11,410 bases of DNA from Nitrospiria bacterium (GTDB taxonomy: Bacteria; Nitrospirota; Nitrospiria; Nitrospirales; UBA8639), in contig JAUIKP010000055.1 of assembly GCA_030430725.1 (NCBI GenBank), positions 1 through 11,410 of the forward strand, in the 5' to 3' direction. The notes beneath the pieces were generated by a model. That model was not told where the DNA came from. It was given only the letters and a program-made list of their open reading frames with translations, and made no database searches. A program made the translations under genes and the position numbers. Positions 7,188 to 11,410 of this stretch are shown in pieces; the first letter of the stretch is position 1; each line of letters begins with the position of its first letter.

Positions 7188-7862
7188 ATGACCCGCGACG
7201 AATTCACTAAAATTATTGACCATACCGCGTTAAAACCGGACACCACCAAAGACCGGATCCGACAGCTCTGCGAAGAGGCGGTGACGTTCGGCTTCGGGGC
7301 GGTCTGCGTCGCCCCGCTCTGGGTTCCGTTTGCCACCCGTTGTCTGGCGGGATCTCCAGTCCGCATTACCACGGTTATCGGCTTTCCTCACGGCAACACG
7401 CTTCCGGATGTGAAAGCCTACGAGGCCAAACTGGCAATTGAAGCCGGAGCGCATGAATTGGATATGGTCATCCAGATCGGCTTGCTTCGAGCGGGCAATC
7501 ATGGAGCCGTCCTGGACGATATCCAGGGCGTGGTGAACGTGGCGCGTCGCGTCTCCCGATCAAAAATCCTGGTCAAGGTCATTCTCGAAACTTCGCTCTT
7601 AAATGCAGAACAACAACAACGAGGGTGCCAACTCGTGGAGAAGGCCGGAGCCGACTATGTGAAAACGTCGACCGGATTTGCCGGTCACCACGTCACCATT
7701 GAAGAGGTGGGATTTCTGCGAAGTATGGTAGGAACACGGGTGGGCGTCAAGGCGGCCGGGGGCATCCGCGACCTGATCACTGCCGTGGCGTTGGTCAATG
7801 CCGGAGCGTCCCGCCTGGGAAGCTCATCATCCGTGTCCATCATGCAAATGTGGCCCGGGTAA
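7188..7862 (+). CDS. deoC: Deoxyribose-phosphate aldolase
   Basis: A 224-residue class I aldolase that splits 2-deoxyribose 5-phosphate into glyceraldehyde 3-phosphate and acetaldehyde in deoxynucleoside breakdown. Signature parts in order: IDHTALKP (10-17), VCVAPLWV (39-46), GFPHG (65-69, usually GFPLG), ELDMVIQIG (90-98, usually DMVINxG), KVILETSLL (130-138), the Schiff-base lysine K159 in YVKTSTGF, the second catalytic lysine K188 in GVKAAGGIR, and GASRLGSS. All catalytic residues (D92, K159, K188) are present, so it should be active. No Shine-Dalgarno stands at normal distance; the only one (GGAGGGG, about 7142-7148) is 39 bases away, and an in-frame stop at 7155 blocks any longer start. 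No deo operon partners are nearby. Confidence 0.94.
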   Translation: MTRDEFTKIIDHTALKPDTTKDRIRQLCEEAVTFGFGAVCVAPLWVPFATRCLAGSPVRITTVIGFPHGNTLPDVKAYEAKLAIEAGAHELDMVIQIGLLRAGNHGAVLDDIQGVVNVARRVSRSKILVKVILETSLLNAEQQQRGCQLVEKAGADYVKTSTGFAGHHVTIEEVGFLRSMVGTRVGVKAAGGIRDLITAVALVNAGASRLGSSSSVSIMQMWPG

Positions 7863-7960
7863 CCCTTAAAACTCTTCAAACATTCCTTCTCACACTCGGG
7901 ATAAGGTGGGGTCTCTGGTTGGAACGGATTGCCCATCTGTGCCAAAATGAAAAACGGAGG

Positions 7961-8204
7961 GGAATCTATGGCAACGATGAATGTATCGGTTCCCGATCCC
8001 ATGAAAGACTGGGTACAGGGCCAGATTGAAACGGGAAAATATGCGAACGCCAGCGATTACGTCCGCTATCTAATCCGGCGGGATCAGGAAAAGATCGAAG
8101 TGTTGCGACACGCACTTCTCGAAGGAGAGCGTAGCGGTATAAGCCGCCGAAAGGTTGAGGATATAATGAACGATGTAAAAAAACGTTGCAAAGACCATGA
8201 GTGA
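7961..8204 (+). CDS. parD: ParD-like antitoxin (with its Shine-Dalgarno)
   Basis: Coding begins at the ATG at 7968; the interval includes the end of the Shine-Dalgarno run just before it (GGAGGGG ending five bases ahead). A 39-base longer in-frame start at 7929 has no such site. The 78-residue protein has an N-terminal ribbon-helix-helix fold (MATMNVSVPDPMKDWVQ, then the YANASDYVRYLIRRD helix, residues 24-39) that binds DNA as a dimer and represses its own operon. The C-terminal part (residues 43-73, ERSGISRRKVEDIMNDVKKR) is the usual toxin-wrapping segment. The length fits ParD. It overlaps parE by 8 bp, the standard layout of type II toxin-antitoxin pairs. I did not find a convincing promoter or operator palindrome in the 105 bp upstream. 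Confidence 0.88.
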
Positions 8205-8487
8205 ATACCTCCTCTCAAAAAAGGCAGAGGAGGACCTCCAACGAACCTATGAATTTTCCATCCAGCAATTCGGACAAAGCGTGGCGGATGAATATTTCCT
8301 CTCCTTCAGGGATTGCCTGTTGCAGGTAGCCGATAATCCGGCATTGGGAAGGGATTGCAGTGAGATTCTGCCCGACTATTTCCGTTTTGAATGTGGCCCC
8401 CACTCAATTTTTTACAAAATGGGGAAAAAGCGGATTGTGGTTGCCAGATGCATCCACCAAAGTATGAATCCGGACATCCACATGTAA
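8197..8487 (+). CDS. parE: ParE/RelE-superfamily toxin
   Basis: A 96-residue toxin of the RelE/ParE fold. Family features are clear: the Y-x-LS-x-x-A-x-x-DL opening (4-14), FGQSVADEYF (25-34), NPALGRD (47-53), and the closing strands CGPHSIFYK (66-74) and IVVARCIHQSMNP (80-92). ParE proteins poison DNA gyrase, whereas RelE relatives cut mRNA on the ribosome. The ParD partner and the overall pattern favour ParE. Its ATG sits inside the end of parD (ATGAGTGA overlap) with only a weak Shine-Dalgarno, so translation is probably coupled to the antitoxin. No truncation or frameshift is seen, so the pair appears intact. Confidence 0.88.
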   Translation: MSEYLLSKKAEEDLQRTYEFSIQQFGQSVADEYFLSFRDCLLQVADNPALGRDCSEILPDYFRFECGPHSIFYKMGKKRIVVARCIHQSMNPDIHM

Positions 8488-8581
8488 ATCAGGGTGATGA
8501 CGTCGCGACTCTGTCAGAAAGTTCCCCTCCTCCCGATCCTCCCTCCTGCAGTCCATTCCAAAACCATCCATCAATAAACAG

Positions 8582-9247
8582 ATGAAGTATTGTCTGCAAT
8601 TACACGATCACCAATGGCAATTGATCGATCAGGATGCGCCGGATCTGACGCCGTTGGTCATTGACTTTGTATCCGGCAAAACCGCGTACCGGAGAAAATA
8701 TGGCCACGCCGGTGGCGAGGCCATCAGTAAAGCCGTCGGCATCAAAAAAGGTAAACGCCCGACGATTGTGGATGCCACCGCCGGATTGGGGCGTGATGCC
8801 TTTGTCCTGGCCACCATGGGCTGCCGCGTGCATATGATCGAGCGATCGACAATGCTCGGCAAACTCCTGGAAGACGGCGTACGTCGCGCCGCAGCCGATG
8901 AGAAAATTGGCGCAATCATCAACAACAAGTTGACGCTCACCTGTGGCGATAGTCGTCAGGCGCTGTTCCAGATCCCGTTTGTGCCCGAGGTCATCTATGT
9001 CGATCCCATGTTTCCCGTCAAAGACAAATCAGCCTTAGTCAAAAAAGACATGCGAATGGTCCAGGATATCGTCGGCCAGGATACCGATGCCGACGAATTA
9101 CTAAACGTCGCGCTCACGATTGCCACAAACCGGGTCGTCGTCAAGCGCCCGGCCTCTGCCGGATATCTCGCCGGGATCAAACCCCAGGCCTCGATCAAAA
9201 CCAAAAAACACCGCTTCGACGTCTATCTCATTCCCAAGCAGCAGTAG
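8582..9247 (+). CDS. rsmJ: 16S rRNA (guanine-N2) methyltransferase, RsmJ-like
   Basis: A 221-residue SAM-dependent methyltransferase like RsmJ (YhiQ), which makes m2G1516 in 16S rRNA in Escherichia coli. Motif I is VDATAGLGRDAF (63-74), the motif II acidic residue is E87 in MIER, and the motif IV region is YVDPMFP (139-145), all characteristic of this family. A late VVKRP (186-190) and HRFDVYLIP (210-218) complete the pattern. The substrate-binding opening ITP-type segment shows as DFVSGKTAYRRKYG. It is about 30 residues shorter than the E. coli protein, at the N-terminus. The ATG has no clear Shine-Dalgarno, and no other usable start lies upstream in frame. It is 94 bp after parE. Family is fairly secure; the exact target is inferred. 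Confidence 0.88.
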   Translation: MKYCLQLHDHQWQLIDQDAPDLTPLVIDFVSGKTAYRRKYGHAGGEAISKAVGIKKGKRPTIVDATAGLGRDAFVLATMGCRVHMIERSTMLGKLLEDGVRRAAADEKIGAIINNKLTLTCGDSRQALFQIPFVPEVIYVDPMFPVKDKSALVKKDMRMVQDIVGQDTDADELLNVALTIATNRVVVKRPASAGYLAGIKPQASIKTKKHRFDVYLIPKQQ

Positions 9248-9273
9248 CGCCCCAGCCCTCCTACCTCCCTTTG

Positions 9274-9545
9274 TCATACCGAGCCATTCGGCAAGGCTCA
9301 GACCAAGATCCACGTACTCAATCGACGCCGGCCGGCCCCAGAGAGGAACGCTCTTCGCATGTAGCGAAACCTGTTTGAGCCCTGCGAGTTGGTCCGCTCT
9401 TCCATAGGTCTGCGTCCCTTCCCTCCCACAAGGCCAGACGGGGCGTCCATGGTTTTGGCTACTTTTGCCGAAACAAAAGTGGCTCGTCGTCCGGGGGCGA
9501 AACCCCGAATGCCATGACCTCGGCTACCGGGCGATACCCGGCTTC
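9274..9545 (+). repeat. Intergenic repeat, copy A
   Basis: A non-coding repeat with a second, larger copy at 10959-11372 in the same direction. Matching blocks, in order: TCATAC plus a GAGC/GCTC hairpin at the left end; a left module 9323-9397 (CGACGCC ... GAGTTGGTCCGC, matching 11001-11079); a right module 9448-9507 with a hairpin (matching 11256-11312); GACCTCGGCT and ACCCGGCTTC near the end. The left module also holds TTCGC/GCGAA around a 5-base loop (9354-9368). It begins 27 bp after rsmJ. It carries no transposase or terminal inverted repeat. Confidence 0.75.
9458..9483 (+). repeat. Hairpin of repeat copy A
   Basis: GCTACTTTTG (9458-9467) pairs with CAAAAGTGGC (9474-9483) over 10 bp (one T-G pair) around the loop CCGAAA. 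Compared with copy B the arms differ, but pairing is kept. A second stem CGGGG/CCCCG follows at about 9492-9508. Confidence 0.75.
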
Positions 9546-9953
9546 CATCAAACTTTGATTATTACCGCCTAACATTGCTCATCCGATTTCCATCTGCTTC
9601 CGTTCCACCATGTCGTTCATTGGTAATCGGCCATCCATCTTCGACCACCGCTCCATGTCATTTCAACGGAGTAAGGATTCTCGTCTTAGACCACACAACA
9701 ATCAACAAAAGAGGAACAAGGCTGTCACGATTTGGGCCAACACTTTGTTTATTGGTCGGGGAAGAGAATGAAACACCAGGAGGCGCTTGCCAGGTGTTGG
9801 CTTTAATGGCATGCTGGCGAATGAACAAGGGTAGCCAGCGCACGGAATTTGGCTTCACACATGCCGTATGTCGGAAATGCCAAATACGTGCGGGCCCAGT
9901 GTATGAAACTGCGAGGACAGAGTGATGGAGGAGTAGACGAAAGGAGACCCACG
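9546..9953. other. Intergenic gap before the MNT gene
   Basis: About 408 bp with no gene I can support. Open frames at 9575-9925 (plus) and 9803-10000 (minus) lack ribosome sites and family patterns. The stretch holds competing inverted repeats: GCCAACAC (9736-9743) and AACACC (9772-9777) can each pair with the segment GGTGTTGGC (9793-9801). No clear promoter for the MNT gene was found. Confidence 0.45.
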
Positions 9954-10283
9954 ATGGGAATCACGACGGGGTTCACAAGCCCCACAACACTCAAGGCCAT
10001 TGCAGACCGATTACGCGAGAGTTATGGCGCGGAGCGGGTCCTGGTCTATGGTTCGGTAGCACGCGGCGAGCAGACAGAAGATAGCGATATTGATCTGCTC
10101 GTCATCGCGCCAACCAAAGAACGGTTTTTCGAACGAATGGGTTCGGTGCAGGCCTTAGTCAGGGACCTCGGACACGGTATGCCCCTTGCGCCGATCGTGC
10201 TGACTCCCGAGGAATTGGCCACCCGCCTGGACCGTGGGGATCAATTCGTGGAGGAGATGGTTCGAAGTGGAGTGGATTTGTAA
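9954..10283 (+). CDS. Minimal nucleotidyltransferase (MNT) domain protein
   Basis: A 109-residue protein with the polymerase-beta-like nucleotidyltransferase core. The motif is VLVYGSVARGEQTEDSDIDLLV (split here: GSVARG at 33-38, SDIDLLV at 44-50), giving the two metal-binding carboxylates D45 and D47. The third carboxylate, expected five residues before the TPEE segment, is replaced by alanine (A79 in LAPIVLTPEE). In MNT/HEPN pairs the MNT partner is usually the antitoxin and can transfer AMP to the HEPN partner. AAAGGAG lies about seven bases before the ATG, which is therefore chosen over an ATG 105 bases upstream (9849). The HEPN gene follows about 33 bp later. The domain call is secure; activity is uncertain. 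Confidence 0.86.
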   Translation: MGITTGFTSPTTLKAIADRLRESYGAERVLVYGSVARGEQTEDSDIDLLVIAPTKERFFERMGSVQALVRDLGHGMPLAPIVLTPEELATRLDRGDQFVEEMVRSGVDL

Positions 10284-10315
10284 ATCGATCAGACTCCTCT
10301 TACGCAGACGATTGG

Positions 10316-10675
10316 TTGGTGGTGGCCCGTCGGGACTGGCATCGGATTCACGTCATGCTTGCTGATGGGGATGCGGATGGAGCGGGATTCTTCCTCCAAC
10401 AAGCATTGGAGAAGTATCTCAAAGCCTTTTTGCTTCGGAATGGGTGGAAATTGAAGAAAGTGCACATGCTGCAAAGTTTACTCGATGAAGCGTCTGTATT
10501 TACGCCGGATGTAGTCCCATTGCGGCCAGTCTGCGAACGCGTGTCAGGGTTCTACATCGGGGAACGCTACCCAAGCGTCGGGGCGGAAGGACTGCAACTC
10601 GACGATGTCCACCGTGAAATACCGGAAGCCCGGTTGCTGATCGCCAAGTTATGCCCGGATGAACGGTTAGAATAA
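10316..10675 (+). CDS. HEPN domain protein
   Basis: A HEPN-domain protein (about 119 residues from the first usable start, TTG at 10316). Typical features: FFLQQALEKYLKAFLL (25-40), a G-W-x-L-K-K-x-H segment with H50 followed by LQSLL, and ERYPS (83-87). The R-x4-6-H ribonuclease motif of the toxic HEPN group is not visible, so this belongs to the wider family whose members accompany MNT proteins. The first helix seems to start before the TTG: the frame upstream reads NRSDSSYADDW and stays open to about 10094, but contains no ATG, GTG, TTG or CTG. The true start is therefore unsure. The frame is one base back from that of the MNT gene. The gene ends at TAA (10673-10675), followed by two small hairpins. 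Confidence 0.8.
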   Translation: MVVARRDWHRIHVMLADGDADGAGFFLQQALEKYLKAFLLRNGWKLKKVHMLQSLLDEASVFTPDVVPLRPVCERVSGFYIGERYPSVGAEGLQLDDVHREIPEARLLIAKLCPDERLE

Positions 10676-10681
10676 CCATAA

Positions 10682-10713
10682 TGGCCATTTCGGCCAGCAC
10701 CAGCTCTGGGTGC
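10682..10713 (+). other. Two back-to-back hairpins after the HEPN gene
   Basis: TGGCC (10682-10686)/GGCCA (10692-10696) and GCACC (10697-10701)/GGTGC (10709-10713) are perfect 5-bp stems directly adjacent to one another, seven bases after the stop codon. No U-tract follows. They might stabilise the 3' end of the mRNA. Confidence 0.3.
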
Positions 10714-10958
10714 AATACCAAACCGATCGCTAGTTGAGTTAAAGACGGCATCTGGCACCCCACACCACCCCTGGCTCAGCTTAAAAGTAAAACGCTCACC
10801 ATGATGGTGGTTTTTTAGCCAAGCAAAGGTCGCGCTATTCGAGACGCATCAAGCAAAACCTCGGCCGCAATGCCGACCACCGGCAATCAAAATCTCTCGC
10901 AAATTTCCACATTATTTGTGTGAAGCCTTTCCCCCCCGCCTCCTCACCTTCAGGTCGG
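10714..10958. other. Intergenic stretch between the HEPN gene and repeat copy B
   Basis: About 245 bp with no supported gene. Contents seen: a weak terminator candidate (10797-10816), an AT-rich patch near 10905-10920, and the left arm of an 8-bp inverted repeat, GGTCGGTC (10953-10960) with GACCGACC (10986-10993). Confidence 0.45.
10797..10816 (+). terminator. Weak rho-independent terminator candidate for MNT/HEPN
   Basis: CACC (10797-10800) pairs with GGTG (10806-10809) around ATGAT, followed by a G and six T (10811-10816). The stem is short, but the T-run and position 120 bp after the HEPN stop suit a terminator. Confidence 0.4.
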
Positions 10959-11265
10959 TCATACGAGCTGACGCTCAAATCACCAGACCGACCGTTGCTC
11001 CGACGCCTGCCGGCTGGCCTCCGGGAGGGACGCTCTTCGCATGTCGCGGACCTTGTTTGAGCCCGGCGAGTTGGTCCGCAATCTCCCGATGGTCTACCCT
11101 GGCCTGGTGACATTGCCGAGCAGTGCAACCGGCACCGGAGAAAAGGTGGGCAATGTTTGAGCCCTTCGAAAAGACTCAGGACAGGCTCCGCGAGTTTGCC
11201 CGCCGCCGGGGCCGGTGCACTGCGCAGGGCACCCGAAGGGCCATGCCACGGACAACATGGTTTTG

Positions 11266-11291
11266 GGTCCTTTTGCCGAAACAAAAGGACC
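11266..11291 (+). repeat. Hairpin of repeat copy B
   Basis: GGTCCTTTTG (11266-11275) pairs perfectly with CAAAAGGACC (11282-11291) around CCGAAA, the same loop as in copy A. Two base pairs differ from copy A by paired substitutions. Confidence 0.8.
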
Positions 11292-11310
11292 TCGGCTGCC
11301 GGGCCGAACC

Positions 11311-11341
11311 CCATAGCTGTTAAGCTAAGCTACGGTTTTTT
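11311..11341 (+). terminator. Rho-independent terminator in repeat copy B
   Basis: CCATAGCT (11311-11318) pairs with AGCTACGG (11328-11335), with one A-C mismatch, around a 9-base loop, followed at once by six T (11336-11341). It reads rightward, so it would stop transcripts crossing copy B. Copy A has no matching U-tract. Confidence 0.6.
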
Positions 11342-11410
11342 CCCTGTGGAGTTGAGGGTCAAACCCGGCTTCGAGCATGTCCAGCGTGGTCATCCGTGAG
11401 CGTTGTCGAT

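Larger units (their letters stand above)
10959..11372 (+). repeat. Intergenic repeat, copy B
   Basis: Second copy of the repeat at 9274-9545, same direction, about 140 bp longer. The left module is at 11001-11079 and the right module at 11256-11312. The extra length lies between them: an 11-mer TGTTTGAGCCC occurs at 11054-11064 and again at 11154-11164, exactly 100 bp apart (and once in copy A at 9372-9382). It is followed both times by GCGAGTT and a CCGC, so part of the left module is duplicated inside copy B with added sequence. Open frames of up to 159 codons here (10835-11314 minus) have no protein pattern. Confidence 0.75.

Noticed and set aside
9575..9925. 116-codon plus-strand frame before the MNT gene
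   Set aside because: No ribosome site, a composition like translated non-coding DNA, and an end that overlaps the MNT leader.
10270..10320. Programmed -1 frameshift fusing MNT to HEPN
   Set aside because: The HEPN frame is one base back from the MNT frame, but no slippery heptamer is present near the MNT stop, and two separate chains are the norm for this pair.
10835..11314. 159-codon minus-strand frame across repeat copy B
   Set aside because: It spans the structured repeat, is rich in Arg, Pro and Gly, and the matching frame is not kept in copy A.
1..11410. CRISPR array, tRNA or rRNA genes, insertion sequence with transposase
   Set aside because: No regularly spaced identical repeats, cloverleaf sequence, rRNA-like stretch or transposase motif was seen on either strand.

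Overview
The window looks like a bacterial chromosome with moderate GC and strong Shine-Dalgarno sequences. The gene mix is small secreted and coiled-coil proteins, CBS and PAS proteins, scattered toxin-antitoxin-like pairs and long non-coding intergenic repeats. This is closest in my experience to Nitrospirota (Nitrospira-like) genomes, but no gene here is diagnostic. An RsmJ-type methyltransferase would also fit a gammaproteobacterium, so I hold the taxonomic guess loosely. I see no rRNA, tRNA, CRISPR array, transposase, integrase or phage gene.

Layout: the left part (126-4576) is transcribed leftward and the right part (4819-10675) rightward, diverging from about 4577-4818. Leftward, in transcription order, are a PAS-like protein with a C-terminal Cys cluster, a Lys/Arg-rich histone-H1-like protein, a four-CBS-domain protein, a zinc alcohol dehydrogenase of the YahK/CAD type (50 bp after the CBS gene, probably cotranscribed), and an exported protein with a HEAT-like C-terminal half. 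The best promoter in the window (TTGAAC-17 bp-TATGAT on the minus strand) lies before the PAS gene.

Rightward come an aldo/keto reductase, a small exported protein with a DxNxDG loop, a coiled-coil protein of the sll1863 stress-response type, deoxyribose-phosphate aldolase (deoC), a ParD/ParE pair overlapping by 8 bp, an RsmJ-like 16S rRNA methyltransferase, and a minimal nucleotidyltransferase (MNT)/HEPN pair. The metabolic genes (two NAD(P)H oxidoreductases and DeoC) look like housekeeping or detoxification functions without a common pathway; the CBS, PAS and coiled-coil genes suggest sensing and stress roles.

The least ordinary part is 9248-11410. The MNT/HEPN pair is bracketed by two diverged direct copies of a non-coding repeat (about 9274-9545 and 10959-11372). 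Each copy carries a 10-bp hairpin with the same CCGAAA loop, and the arms differ by compensatory base-pair changes, so the structure seems to be maintained. Copy B ends near a convincing rho-independent terminator. The HEPN gene has no canonical start where its first helix appears to begin, and both MNT and HEPN lack residues of the known toxin-antitoxin chemistry.
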